Positions 42,252-52,096 are shown, numbered from the stretch's first letter. The stretch is DNA of 64,000 nucleotides from Ancylobacter vacuolatus (GCF_030813595.1 NZ_JAUSUH010000003.1:186001-250000), one strand, 5' to 3'. The notes: generated by a model not told the origin, from the sequence alone. Program-made: numbers and translations.

Positions 42252-44360
42252 TCAGCTCCGCCATTGGCGCGTGGTGGCCATGATGGCGTCGATACCGGCG
42301 CCGGCGTCCGCATAGCCGGCGGCGCGCAGCGCCTTGAAGATCCGCCCGGCGGACGCAAAGTCCCTGAGCTTGAAATAGCACCAGGCCCGGATCATCATCA
42401 GGTCCTGCTGCTCCGGCGCGAGACGGTTGCGCTCGTCGAGCGCCAGGATCGCCTCGACATAGCGGGCGTCACGATAGGCGGCAATGGCGCGCTGGGTGAG
42501 AAGATCGACGCTCAGTTCCACCGCGCGCGCGGGCGGCTGGGCCGTTTCGATCGCCGCGACCTGCGCCTGGTTGGTGAGGCCAAGCCGGAGATAGGCCAGA
42601 GACTTGCCATAGGCCGCATCTTCCGCGGTCCGGCCCGCACCGTTCCGAATGCCGACATCGAACGCATTGATGGCCTCCCTCGGACGGTCGAGATCGAGCA
42701 GGCACCAGCCGCGCGCCACCGCGTCGTCGGCCGAGAGGCGGTCCGCGCGGAAAGCGGGGGCGCCGGCACGTGAACAGGCGGCGCCCCCACGTCCGGCCGA
42801 CGATTCCGGCGCACGGCCCGTATCATTTGTACCGACCCGGTCAGTCGGCGCCGGATGGAGCGGCATGGGTGCGGCAGGCTTGACAGAGGTCGCTACTGCC
42901 GCCGGCCGGGCTATGGGCGTGGGTGCCACGGCGGCCGGCAGCGGAAGCGGGCTGCTGGCCGGCGCACGGCTCGCCAGCTGTCGGCGGGTGGCCGGCGAAA
43001 CCAGCGCCAGGATGCGTTCAGACTTTCCGACCCAGGTGGCCGCGATGGCGTCGAGCGTCGCGGTGTCCTTCAGGCGCACGCTGGAAAGGGCGAGGCCAAA
43101 GGCCGAAACCTCGTCCTCGGGCGCCCATTGCACGGCGGTGCGGAACCAGGAGGCGGCGGTACGGATCTGCCCGGTATTGTAGGCGTACCAGCCGAGCGCC
43201 TGCGCCCCGGTTGCGGATTTGTCCTGCGACACGACCGGCGCGAAACGGGCCACGATCGACTGGTCGAGACGGGGCGGCGGCGAGGCTGAGAGTAGGCCGG
43301 CCATGAGATCGATATAGGCGGTCCGGTTGTCGGCCCCCGCGTCGCGCCATTGATAGGCGATCGGCTCCGCCTCCAGCGCCCGCCCGGACGCCTCCAGCGC
43401 CAGCACATAGCCCTCGGCGGCCGAGGCCCCGCCCTTGCGATCCAGCGCCAGCTTGAACCAGTCGAGCGCCTGCGCGGCATTCCCGCGCCGGAATGCATAC
43501 CAGCCGAGAACCAACGCATCGTCCGCCGTCGAACCATTGCGGGCCAACTGCTCCAAAGCGTCGATGTCTTCAGCGGAAACGTTGAGGGTCGCATCCTGCG
43601 CGGCGCGGCCGACGAGCGAGCGCAGAAGATCGCCGCGCAGGCTGGCGAACTCGGGGGTACCGTCAGGCTTGGCACGCTGAAGAGCCAGCAACGAATCCAG
43701 CTCCGGTCCATCGAGAACCTGCATAGCCTTCTGCGCGGTGGCCAGACGCTCCTTGGGGTCGGAACAGGATCTGAGAATATAGGCGTAGACGTCCTTGGCC
43801 CGCTCGGTCGCATCGGTCCGCACAAAGGCCTCCGCCACCCGCCACAGCACATCCATGTTGCCGCAGACGAGCATGCCGGGCGTGTCAGTGGCGATGCGCA
43901 GAACAGACGCCCATTGCTTGGCCTCTGCGGCATTGACCAGCCGGCGGGCGGCCTCTCCCTCATCGAGCCGGGTCACCAAGTCCGCCGGAGGCTGCCAGTC
44001 GGGCTCCGCCGCCTGCCGCTGGGCGATGGCGGCGCGTATGTCGGAGAACTTGCCCTCAGCGAACAATTGCCACAGGCGGACCAGGTCTGGATCCTGGTCG
44101 GGGGTCGGACTGAACAGGTCCTTGGGCGGCTGCCAATTGGGATAAAGCGCCCGCAGCCGCGCCATTTCGGCTTCCAGCCGCCGGCTATCGCCCTGGGCTG
44201 CGAAGAAGCGCAGCGCCGAATCGTCGACCTTGGGCGCCGGGGCTGTGCTGGAGGGGGCGGCGGTGCCTTCGGAGGAAGTGGGAGAGGTGAACTGCTGGCC
44301 GATGGCCGGGACGGCAGCCGCCCCGATCAGGACCAGCAAGATTACCCTCAGCGAAGACAT
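42252..44360 (-). CDS. Exported TPR-rich protein of the cellulose operon
   Basis: A 702-residue protein with a signal peptide (LRVILLVLIGAAAVPAIGQ). The mature part is helical, with TPR/Sel1-like repeats such as DALVLGWYAFRRGNAAQALDWFKLAL and ALGWYAYNTGQIRTAASWFRTAVQW. A Pro/Ala-rich linker near residues 470-540 splits it in two; a last repeat block ends near the stop. Its start overlaps the cellulase gene by thirteen bases, so it is the fourth gene of the bcs operon. BcsC of enterics has periplasmic TPRs and an outer-membrane barrel; I see no barrel here. It may supply the periplasmic scaffold that guides the glucan to an outer-membrane pore. Confidence 0.8.
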   Translation of the reverse strand: MSSLRVILLVLIGAAAVPAIGQQFTSPTSSEGTAAPSSTAPAPKVDDSALRFFAAQGDSRRLEAEMARLRALYPNWQPPKDLFSPTPDQDPDLVRLWQLFAEGKFSDIRAAIAQRQAAEPDWQPPADLVTRLDEGEAARRLVNAAEAKQWASVLRIATDTPGMLVCGNMDVLWRVAEAFVRTDATERAKDVYAYILRSCSDPKERLATAQKAMQVLDGPELDSLLALQRAKPDGTPEFASLRGDLLRSLVGRAAQDATLNVSAEDIDALEQLARNGSTADDALVLGWYAFRRGNAAQALDWFKLALDRKGGASAAEGYVLALEASGRALEAEPIAYQWRDAGADNRTAYIDLMAGLLSASPPPRLDQSIVARFAPVVSQDKSATGAQALGWYAYNTGQIRTAASWFRTAVQWAPEDEVSAFGLALSSVRLKDTATLDAIAATWVGKSERILALVSPATRRQLASRAPASSPLPLPAAVAPTPIARPAAVATSVKPAAPMPLHPAPTDRVGTNDTGRAPESSAGRGGAACSRAGAPAFRADRLSADDAVARGWCLLDLDRPREAINAFDVGIRNGAGRTAEDAAYGKSLAYLRLGLTNQAQVAAIETAQPPARAVELSVDLLTQRAIAAYRDARYVEAILALDERNRLAPEQQDLMMIRAWCYFKLRDFASAGRIFKALRAAGYADAGAGIDAIMATTRQWRS

Positions 44361-45385
44361 GTCGGATATTTCTCACCCACCAGCGAAAGGCTCAGGAGAT
44401 AAAGGGTCGACGGATAATATTGGCTCGGTTGCAGGCGCCGCAGGTCGGCCGGAATGGCCGTGCCGTCGATCGCACAGGCAAGTGTCGCCGCAAGCATCCG
44501 GTAACCCGGCTCCGACAGCCGGGCCAGGGCCTTGCCGGTCGGAATATTCACGATCGCCGGCATCCCGCCATTCTGGACCATCCAATTATTGAGAATGGCC
44601 TTTTGAACGTCGGTATCGGTGATGCCAGCGCGCAGAAGGTAAAGAACTATCCTTAATGAATTGTAACCAAAGACCGGCTCGAAGCCCTGCGCCGGCTCCA
44701 GCGGGCCGTCGGCGGGGGCGGAGATCCAGTCCGGCGGCAGCTTCGCCGGGCCGAGACGGGCGAGGGACAGCAATTCCCGGCCGGAGGCGGCGAGGCCCTC
44801 CCAGTCGATCTCGGGCGCCAGGCGGGCGAGAACCGGAAAGGCCTCGAAAATCCAGTAAGAAAGATTGAGGACCGGCCCATCCGGGCGTTCGCCGACCGAA
44901 AAGCCGGTCGCGCCCGGCAGAAGGACGAGCCGCCCGCCTTCACGGCGGATTACCTGCTGGCCGAGCGCCTGGGCGATGCGGGTCGCGCTCCGGTCATAGG
45001 CCGGCACGTTCCACGCCTGGCCGGCAAGGGCGAGCGCATAGGCGATGAGAATGTCGCCATCGCTGGCGACATTGATGTCCGTGACATGCGGGTCCGCATT
45101 CGGGTCCCAGCGCCAGGCGGCCAACCCGTCGTCACGGATCAGCAACTCGGTACGGGTGAAGGTCCATATCCGCTCGAAGGTCGCCTTGTCATCGGCGAGA
45201 TAGGCCAGCAGCATGCCATAGCCCTGCCCCTCGGAATGGCTGATGCGGCCATTCGCGTCATCGATGACCCTGCCGCTCGTGTCGATGAAACGCGCGCCAT
45301 AGGCGGACCAGTCGCTGGGCGAGATCATGCCAGGCTGGACCTTGGCATGGGCCGGTGCGGCGATGAGAGCGACCAGAAGCAACAT
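44348..45385 (-). CDS. bcsZ: Endo-1,4-beta-glucanase, glycoside hydrolase family 8 (BcsZ/CelC)
   Basis: A periplasmic cellulase required in many bacteria for proper cellulose output. The mature protein begins KVQPGMISPSDWSAYGARFID. The proton donor Glu is in ISHSEGQGYGML near residue 52 and the second acidic residue in DINVASDGDILIAYALALA. NLSYWIFEAFPVLARL and VFGYNSLRIVLYLLRAG are family features. The signal is ATG 45385 (short hydrophobic MLLLVALIAAPAHA); a longer in-frame start at 45487 would overlap bcsB. The start is therefore uncertain. It lies between bcsB and the TPR gene, the order seen in rhizobial cel operons. Confidence 0.9.
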   Translation of the reverse strand: MLLLVALIAAPAHAKVQPGMISPSDWSAYGARFIDTSGRVIDDANGRISHSEGQGYGMLLAYLADDKATFERIWTFTRTELLIRDDGLAAWRWDPNADPHVTDINVASDGDILIAYALALAGQAWNVPAYDRSATRIAQALGQQVIRREGGRLVLLPGATGFSVGERPDGPVLNLSYWIFEAFPVLARLAPEIDWEGLAASGRELLSLARLGPAKLPPDWISAPADGPLEPAQGFEPVFGYNSLRIVLYLLRAGITDTDVQKAILNNWMVQNGGMPAIVNIPTGKALARLSEPGYRMLAATLACAIDGTAIPADLRRLQPSQYYPSTLYLLSLSLVGEKYPTCLR

Positions 45386-45420
45386 CGCCGGAAGCAGGGA
45401 AGCGAGACGCGAGAGGCCGC

Positions 45421-48066
45421 CTAGCCCCCGCCTCTCGCCCGGCGCCGGAGCAGCAGGCTGGTGACAATGGCGAAGGCGATGCAGCATAGGACCAGAACCA
45501 GCGCGTAGGTGACAATGTTCAGCGACAGCCAATTTGCCGCGATGAGCCGCAGATTGGACGGCCCGAGCGCTTCGGTCACGATAAATCGCCGATCGCTGGC
45601 CGTTCGAATGTCCATCTGTCCGTTCGACGCATCGAACGCGGCAGCCTGGCCAAAGGCCTTCAGCCAGTACTCCGGCAGAGTGAAATCGTCGATGGCAGCG
45701 TCGAGACTCTCATCCGTATGGCCGGCGATGAGCGTCCAGACCGCATCGCTGTTCGGCGCGAAGCCCTGAGCCAACAGCACCGAGGTGTTCGGCGGCGGAT
45801 TGAACGGTTCCTCGGCGCCACCGGCCCCGGGAAAGGTGAGCGAGATGCCGAAGGTGGCGCTGACCCACCTCTGGAAACGAAGGAGTTCGGTGCTGATGAC
45901 GCTTTCGCCGGCGACTTCATCGCGCCAGCGGCCGTAAATGTCGTCATTGCCGGAGCCCGAGCGCACGCGCACCGCCGAATCCAGCATGGGGAACTGCACC
46001 GGCGATGACGTCAGGCTGCCATCCCATGTGGGCGCTGGCCCCCGGCCCTCGCCGTCGCCAGGAGGGTCGGCGAGCCAGCGGATCTTGCTCGCATCCACCA
46101 CCCTGACCTGACGCAACACGTCGGGCGGGATGTGATTGATGTCGCCGATGAAGAGAACGGGCCGGCTGGCGAGAGACGCGGGCGCAGGGGCGGTTTCGAC
46201 CAGCGTCGTGCCCTCATGGGAAAGGGCGAGCCGGGCCATGACCGTCGCAGCGGCCGCGACCGTCGAGACGTCATGGCGCATGACGACCGCAACAGGCTGG
46301 GTCGATTGGAAATAAGGGAACCCCCGGCCGACGAACGCCGCGAGATTGGGACTTGTGCCGATCCTCGCGAAATTGTCCATGACGAACTGGCTTGAATCGA
46401 ACACGACAAAGCGCTGCTGGCGCTCCAGCGTGGCGCCGGGGCCGCAGATCTCGTCGGCCTCGACATCCAGCGTTATCTCGATCCAGACCCGATTGATACC
46501 GGCGCGGAAATGGGTCAGCGGAACCTTGATGACCTTTCGCTCCATCAGCCCGCCATGCGGCTCGGTGAGCATGTAGGCGGAAGCGAGTGACCCGTTGACG
46601 TAAACGGAAAGCTGGCTACCCGGACGCACGCTCGGAGCATAGGCAGCGTCAAGCAGAATGCGCGCCTGACCATTTGCCGCGCCATAGAAATCGGCTGGCA
46701 GGCCGATGGGAAAACGCATCCGGAGGCGGCGGCCGGAAAATTCCTGGGTCGCCACGCCGAGTTCGGAAAAGCGGACGCTGCCCGCGCCGGTGAAGAAGGG
46801 GGTGTCAGGCGCGAAGCGGCTGGACGTCATCACCTTGTTGTCGTCGGACTGCCCGCTGCCGGAAGCCAGGCGGTCGATAGCCGCCTCGACGGTGCGCGCC
46901 GTTTCACCGGCCAGCACCAGGACGGTCCCGCCGGCCCGGCTGTCGTTGACGAAACGGACCAGCGGTTGATTGGCCGCCATCGGCGGGGGAAACGCCATCG
47001 CATTGCGCAGATCCTCGGGCGAGCCGAGAACCACGTTCAGGGTGCCCGGCGCGGGGGGACCCGGGTCAGGCCCAACGATCGAGACGACGGGATGGGAATA
47101 GCGGCCGCGCAGCGCCAGCGCCTGGGCGGCCAGCAGCATCTGAGCGCTCTGATGGGGCTCGATCGGCCCGGCATGGACGAAGCGGATATGGGTCGTGCCC
47201 CGCGTATCGACGCCGACGGCAGGAAGATCGTCGACCATGGAAGGCGGCGAGACCGGCCCGCCCGCGAACGAGACGCCTGTCAGCTCATTGTCGAGTTCCA
47301 TCCAGAGATCGTAGGTTGATTCGATGGAGCAGTCGGTGCGATGCACCGCCTGCATATCAAGGCGGATGAGATTCCCGCCGGCGCGCAGGACACCGGCGGG
47401 GATCGCCGCCTTCACCTGTGTCGGCCCCTGTGGCGAGGCAATCGAAATTTCGGTCACGTACTGGCCATTGATCGTGACGCGAAGCCTCGACAGCTCCGGC
47501 ATGACGTAGATGGCATTGACGTAGGCGATCAGCAGCGTGACAGGGCGCTCCACCTCCTGCTGAGTAAAATACGTTACCCAGCTGCGCGACACGGACTCCC
47601 CTTCGAGCCGAAGACGCGGAACGGGAACGATGAAGCGGTCGGGCGCGATCGGCCCCGCCACCTCGGTTTTCGCCGACGCGGTTGCGATCTGCTGGCCCGG
47701 CTGCATCTGGAAGGGCGCCACATCGCCCGGAGCCGCAGTGCCAGGCTGAGGCGTGGCACCCGACGCACCGGCGGCCCCGGGCGCCGTCATGGTAAAGGGC
47801 GCGCCCGTGGGGGCCGTCATGGCCGGAACGGGCACGGGATCCCCCGGCCAGCGCATCCTGCCCTGAATGTCAAAAATGGGGGCACGGGCAGCGCCCGCGC
47901 CGGTGCCGTCCTTCCGCATGTCAAAGGCAGGCGACACCACTGCGCCGACAGGCGCCGCGGTTCCTTCGTTCATGTCAAAAGCCGGCTGCGCCGCAGCGCC
48001 GAAGGTCGCAAGAAGCAGCGCAGCGAGGAGGGCGCCGCCCGGCAAAGAGGACAGGGGGGTCTTCAT
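45421..48066 (-). CDS. bcsB: Cellulose synthase regulatory/periplasmic subunit BcsB
   Basis: An 881-residue periplasmic protein with a signal peptide (GGALLAALLLATFGAAAQ) and one C-terminal membrane anchor (WLSLNIVTYALVLVLCCIAFAIVTSLLL). The body has the BcsB pattern of alternating carbohydrate-binding and flavodoxin-like domains: VTLLIAYVNAIYVMPELSRLRVTINGQYV, RLDMQAVHRTDCSIESTYDLWMELD. Between the signal and the body is a Pro/Ala-rich segment of about 100 residues. It carries five short repeats of the form P-x-F-x-M or a close variant: PAFDM at 28 and 46, PIFDI at 63, PFTM at 90, PFQM at 118. I do not know these from other BcsB proteins. Start overlaps bcsA by four bases. Confidence 0.94.
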   Translation of the reverse strand: MKTPLSSLPGGALLAALLLATFGAAAQPAFDMNEGTAAPVGAVVSPAFDMRKDGTGAGAARAPIFDIQGRMRWPGDPVPVPAMTAPTGAPFTMTAPGAAGASGATPQPGTAAPGDVAPFQMQPGQQIATASAKTEVAGPIAPDRFIVPVPRLRLEGESVSRSWVTYFTQQEVERPVTLLIAYVNAIYVMPELSRLRVTINGQYVTEISIASPQGPTQVKAAIPAGVLRAGGNLIRLDMQAVHRTDCSIESTYDLWMELDNELTGVSFAGGPVSPPSMVDDLPAVGVDTRGTTHIRFVHAGPIEPHQSAQMLLAAQALALRGRYSHPVVSIVGPDPGPPAPGTLNVVLGSPEDLRNAMAFPPPMAANQPLVRFVNDSRAGGTVLVLAGETARTVEAAIDRLASGSGQSDDNKVMTSSRFAPDTPFFTGAGSVRFSELGVATQEFSGRRLRMRFPIGLPADFYGAANGQARILLDAAYAPSVRPGSQLSVYVNGSLASAYMLTEPHGGLMERKVIKVPLTHFRAGINRVWIEITLDVEADEICGPGATLERQQRFVVFDSSQFVMDNFARIGTSPNLAAFVGRGFPYFQSTQPVAVVMRHDVSTVAAAATVMARLALSHEGTTLVETAPAPASLASRPVLFIGDINHIPPDVLRQVRVVDASKIRWLADPPGDGEGRGPAPTWDGSLTSSPVQFPMLDSAVRVRSGSGNDDIYGRWRDEVAGESVISTELLRFQRWVSATFGISLTFPGAGGAEEPFNPPPNTSVLLAQGFAPNSDAVWTLIAGHTDESLDAAIDDFTLPEYWLKAFGQAAAFDASNGQMDIRTASDRRFIVTEALGPSNLRLIAANWLSLNIVTYALVLVLCCIAFAIVTSLLLRRRARGGG

Positions 48067-50258
48067 CGGCCATGCGCCCCCGCAAAAAGGCCGGGTGCGA
48101 AGCGGCGGGTCAGCCGTTCAAGCTGCGTGACATAGGCGAGGCCGCGCAGCGTCTGGTAGCCCGCCATCACCACGAACATAACGGTGCCGCGCAACACACC
48201 GGGATTTTTCCGCCTCCCCGCCTGGAATTTCTTCCACTCGTCCGCATTAGCGAAAATGAGATCGGCGATCAGCTGGTAGTGAGCGGCGGTCTTGGCGTTG
48301 AACTGAGTCCCCAGCACCACCACGCCCTCATCGAGGGCGACGTTGCGCACGAGCACCGGGAGCGTGTCGTTGATGCACGCGTCTGGAGGCGTTACCCGAA
48401 CCACGGCGTGCATGCCGACGCGCGCCGTCGCCTCGGGGGGAAGCTCCGTGCGGACGCGCAAACCGCCCATGGAGACGTCGTCGATGATGGCCGGCACCTC
48501 TACGCCAGCGATCAGCAGACTGCAGCGCCGGGTAATGGCGATGCGCTGGCTGTGCCGCTTGGCCGCCTTTTCCGACACCACGCCCAAGGCGCAGCCCGAG
48601 ATGATCAGGTTAAGCAGGTTCCACATGCCGACGACGATGGTGATGTCAGCCGAATAGGGTTCCGTCGCGATCCGCCAGAAGGTCACAAACACGGCGACGA
48701 TCTGGATCACGAAGATGACGAAGAACGGAATGCCGATCTCCGAAATGCGGTTCTCGTCAATGGTTTCACCCTTCGATGTCACCTTGAAGGTCGGCTTCTT
48801 CGGATTGATCATGACGGATAGAAGTGCCGGCAGGAGATAGACCGTCTGGATGTACTCGTAGAGCTCGGAAAACCAGGGCCAGCGATACTTCCCGTATAGA
48901 TAGCTCTGTATGAAGAGATTTATAAGTAGGTATACGGCCGTATAGGCAGCGAACTCGGCCCCCGATCCGTTGAATATTTCGAGAGAGAAAAAAAGATAGA
49001 AGAACGGAGAAACGAGAAAGATGGCGCGCGAAATCGGAAAGAACCAGAACAGGATGCTGGACATGTAGCAAATGCGCTGCGCGATGGTCAGGCCGGAGCG
49101 GAACAGCGGGAAATGAAAGCGCAGGATCTGGTACATGCCCTGCGCCCAGCGCGAGCGCTGGCCGATGAAGCTGGCGAAGGTTTCCGGCTGCAGCCCGGCG
49201 ATGAGCGGCGTGTCGACATAGACACTGTGCCAGCCGCGCGCATGCAGAGTGAGCGCCGTCTCGCAATCCTCGGTGATGGAGGAATGAGCGAAGCCGTTGG
49301 TTTCCTTCAGCGCTTCGCGGCGCAGCACCGCAGCCGAGCCACAGAAGAACGCGCCGCCCCAGCGGTCGAGGCCGCGCTGGATGACACCGTAGAACATCTC
49401 GTTCTCAGACGGCATGCGCCGCCAGGTGTCGAGGCTGCGCTCCACCGGATCGGGATTGATGAAGAAATGCGGCGTCTGGACGAGGAACAGGCGCGGATCC
49501 TCGTTGAAATAGCCAATGGTCTCCCGCAGGAAGGGGCGCGCCGGCGCATGGTCCGCATCGAAGACGACGATGAGTTCGCCGCTCGAATGGGCGAGGCCAT
49601 GGTTGAGATTGCCGGCCTTGGCGTGCTCATTGCGCGGGCGGGTGAGGTAGTTCACGCCCAGTTCGCGGCAGAGCTCGGTCAGCGTCTCCCGCCGCATCTG
49701 GGCCTCGCGGGCCGCTGCGAGGTCATGCTGTTCACATTTCTGGTCGGTACCGCCATCGTCCAGCAGCCACACGGTGAGCCGATCGCGGGGATAATCCAAC
49801 GCCGAGGCAGCTGCCAGCGTGGTGGCGAGGAGGCCTGCGTCCTCATTATAGCTCGGCACAAAGATGTCGACCGTCGGTTCCTTGCCCGGCGCGATCACCG
49901 GCGCTATGCGCGGGGGCTGCGGCGACGAGACGACGAACAGGCTGAGCGCCATCAGCGCGACACTGTACATTTCCGCGCTGTAGAGCAGCACGGCGGGAAT
50001 GAAATTCGCCAATTCCTCCATCGGCGGCAAAGTTGACGTCGTCCGCCAGTAGACATATCTGAATACCATTGCCACACCGAGAGCCAACGCGACCATGCGC
50101 GGAACCCCTTCGGACGCAAACATTTTCAAAAAGACAATTAGTAGAATCACAATACAGCCGGTAACCAGCTGTGCCTGCAAGTTAACCGGCAAGGTGATGA
50201 TGAACGCTACCACAGCGATCAAAACTACCCAAATACCAGTAAGCCATTTCCTATTCAT
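48063..50258 (-). CDS. bcsA: Cellulose synthase catalytic subunit (UDP-forming) BcsA
   Basis: A 731-residue inner-membrane glycosyltransferase family 2 enzyme that makes and exports beta-1,4-glucan from UDP-glucose. Motifs in order: VPSYNEDAG near 135, DDGG at 167-170, DAD at 234-236, TED at 329-331, and QRSRW at 367-371. Membrane segments flank the catalytic domain. The C-terminal PilZ domain shows the RxxxR-type stretch RHSQRIAITRRC and DDVSMGGLRV, so it should need cyclic di-GMP. It is the first gene of bcsA-bcsB-bcsZ-TPR with overlapping reading frames. bcsN is divergent 167 bases away. All key residues are present, so the synthase is probably active. Confidence 0.97.
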   Translation of the reverse strand: MNRKWLTGIWVVLIAVVAFIITLPVNLQAQLVTGCIVILLIVFLKMFASEGVPRMVALALGVAMVFRYVYWRTTSTLPPMEELANFIPAVLLYSAEMYSVALMALSLFVVSSPQPPRIAPVIAPGKEPTVDIFVPSYNEDAGLLATTLAAASALDYPRDRLTVWLLDDGGTDQKCEQHDLAAAREAQMRRETLTELCRELGVNYLTRPRNEHAKAGNLNHGLAHSSGELIVVFDADHAPARPFLRETIGYFNEDPRLFLVQTPHFFINPDPVERSLDTWRRMPSENEMFYGVIQRGLDRWGGAFFCGSAAVLRREALKETNGFAHSSITEDCETALTLHARGWHSVYVDTPLIAGLQPETFASFIGQRSRWAQGMYQILRFHFPLFRSGLTIAQRICYMSSILFWFFPISRAIFLVSPFFYLFFSLEIFNGSGAEFAAYTAVYLLINLFIQSYLYGKYRWPWFSELYEYIQTVYLLPALLSVMINPKKPTFKVTSKGETIDENRISEIGIPFFVIFVIQIVAVFVTFWRIATEPYSADITIVVGMWNLLNLIISGCALGVVSEKAAKRHSQRIAITRRCSLLIAGVEVPAIIDDVSMGGLRVRTELPPEATARVGMHAVVRVTPPDACINDTLPVLVRNVALDEGVVVLGTQFNAKTAAHYQLIADLIFANADEWKKFQAGRRKNPGVLRGTVMFVVMAGYQTLRGLAYVTQLERLTRRFAPGLFAGAHGR

Positions 50259-50425
50259 GTTTTTGGCCGCTCTCCGCAGTCGCCTTGGCGGCGGCTCTTA
50301 CGTGACACTGGGAATAGCCGCAAGTCGCCGGGCGAGCTGAGACTTCATAGGGCCCTCACTTCGTCCGACATCTTGTTCGATCTTTGACCGTTTCTGCGGC
50401 GGCCCCAGAGCGCTAGATTGCTAGA

Positions 50426-51385
50426 ATGCGTGATTCGTTTTGCGAGACTGACAAGCTGGCCATGACCCGCCTCTCCCCAGGCACGGGCAACGTCGCCGTG
50501 CATCGCGCGAGAGCACGCGCCGCGCAGGCAAGCACGGGAAGCTTGCCCCGGCGTGTGCTCGCCATGGGTTGCCTTCTGGTGGTGGGAGGCTGCGTCACGG
50601 CGCGCGGCGGGCCGCCGGTCGTCGCCACCATGGCCATCGAGGTCCCCACGGTTGAGGCACTGCTTCTCCCCGAGCCAGGCGGCCCGCGGATCATTGGCGT
50701 CATCGAGACCCGCTTTGCCAACGCATTGCAGCAGGAGGTGATGCTCGCCACCGACGCCGCGACGCCGGGCCAGAACGCCTTTGACGTCACTTTTTTCGGT
50801 CCGGTGGAGGGGCGCACCGGCCCCGAAAACCTCAAGGACGACACGTTCCTTGCCGACGATGCGCTGGCGGCAGAAATGGAACGGGCCCTGCCGGGCATCG
50901 GCATGAGCCCCTCGACCTATTTCGTCCAAAACCGCTATGGGCCGTTCGGCTACGCGCTTGGCCGTGGGCAGGGGCGCGATCTTTGCTTGTATGCTTGGCA
51001 GCGCATCCAGGGGCAGGACCGGGTCAATGTCCTGACCGGCGATCGCGGCGTGCTCTCGGTCCGCCTGCGCTTTTGCCAGAGCGGGGCGACGGAGGCCTCG
51101 CTCCTGCGAATCATGTATCGCTACACCATCAATGGCTATTTCCTGCCGCGCAGCTGGCAGCCCTATGGTCGCCCACTCCCGGCCTCGCCGGAGCTGGGTC
51201 GGATCGGCGGGCCGATCATCTATCCCGCCGAGGCATTCGGGACGAACGGTGCCAGCGCCCCGCCGCCTGCGCCGGCGCGCACACAGGAGAGCACGCCGCG
51301 CGCCGTGTCGCCCGCTTCCGAAGCCGTGCCCAGTGTGCCCAGCGCTCCGCTGGAGGGGTATCCGACCGTTCCGGCGCCGCTATAA
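50426..51385 (+). CDS. bcsN: Cellulose biosynthesis protein BcsN (lipoprotein)
   Basis: Up to 319 residues. The lipobox LLVVGGC lies near residue 54, so mature protein starts at Cys and is lipid-anchored; ATG 50462 or GTG 50555 would give shorter leaders. The body carries the pattern I associate with BcsN/CelG of rhizobia: EALLLPEPGGPRIIGVIETRFANALQQEV and YALGRGQGRDLCLYAWQRIQ, RLRFCQSGATEASLLRIMYRYTINGYFLPRSW. Two cysteines there may pair. The last 60 residues are Pro/Ala-rich. It is divergent from bcsA, as in other alphaproteobacterial loci. Its exact job is not known, but mutants in rhizobia have altered cellulose. Confidence 0.85.
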   Translation: MRDSFCETDKLAMTRLSPGTGNVAVHRARARAAQASTGSLPRRVLAMGCLLVVGGCVTARGGPPVVATMAIEVPTVEALLLPEPGGPRIIGVIETRFANALQQEVMLATDAATPGQNAFDVTFFGPVEGRTGPENLKDDTFLADDALAAEMERALPGIGMSPSTYFVQNRYGPFGYALGRGQGRDLCLYAWQRIQGQDRVNVLTGDRGVLSVRLRFCQSGATEASLLRIMYRYTINGYFLPRSWQPYGRPLPASPELGRIGGPIIYPAEAFGTNGASAPPPAPARTQESTPRAVSPASEAVPSVPSAPLEGYPTVPAPL

Positions 51386-51460
51386 GCGCGACCTATTGCC
51401 CGCGCCCGCGCTAGGGCGCGATCCGATCAGATTGAACCCATCTGACCGGTGAAGGGCCCT

Positions 51461-52096
51461 CTAGCCGCGCGGACGGTCGCCGGGGGGAAGCGGAATGCCG
51501 AGGCTCGCCGCGGAGGGCAGGTCAGGCAGAGTGAAAATCGCGGGCGCACCCGCCGCATTCGCCTGGACAGGCTTTGCGGGCTCCGGTTGAGCTGGCGTCT
51601 CCGCCGCGCGGGCGACAGATCCTGTGGCCTCCGGCTCAAGCGGTTCTGCGGTGATGGAACCGAGACGCCAATGCCCCTCGACCGGCAGAAAGGCGATGTC
51701 GAAACCGATCCTCAGCGGCGCGGTGGGGAAATAGCCGCGCAGGCGCAGCGCGCCGTCCGGTCCGATATCCGGCGCGGCAGACAGCTTGGCGTCGAGCAGA
51801 ACCACGGCGGCGAAGTCGAGCTGGCCCTCGCGCCATTTGCGAAAGCGATCGGCGAGCGTGGCACTCGAATTGGCATCCCGGAAGGAGGGTGCGGCAAGGT
51901 CGCGCAGCACCGAGTAATTGCCCGTGATATTGGCCTGGTTGAGCGCCATCAGCGTGCCGCGCAACAGGGCCAGCAGCACCGCCGGCTGGGGTATCGCCTC
52001 GGCACGCTTCTCTTGCGCGCGGGCAGGAACCGGCACGAGCATGGCCAGAACGAGCGCGAGAGCCATGAGGTGAACGCAGCGCCGCATCGCCCTCAC
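51461..52096 (-). CDS. Exported hypothetical protein paired with the adhesin gene
   Basis: A 211-residue protein with a Sec signal (HLMALALVLAMLVPVPARAQ, cleavage near residue 28). A compact domain follows, ALLRGTLMALNQANITGNYSVLRDLAAPSFRDAN and RLRGYFPTAPLRIGFDIAFLPVEGHWRLGSI, which resembles the cystatin/NTF2-like pattern of small periplasmic proteins by spacing only. The last 55 residues are rich in Pro and Ala. The GTG at 52096 overlaps the adhesin stop by four bases, and ATG 52087 is the alternative. Translation coupling suggests a role with the adhesin, for example in folding or anchoring. Function unknown. Confidence 0.72.
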   Translation of the reverse strand: MRAMRRCVHLMALALVLAMLVPVPARAQEKRAEAIPQPAVLLALLRGTLMALNQANITGNYSVLRDLAAPSFRDANSSATLADRFRKWREGQLDFAAVVLLDAKLSAAPDIGPDGALRLRGYFPTAPLRIGFDIAFLPVEGHWRLGSITAEPLEPEATGSVARAAETPAQPEPAKPVQANAAGAPAIFTLPDLPSAASLGIPLPPGDRPRG

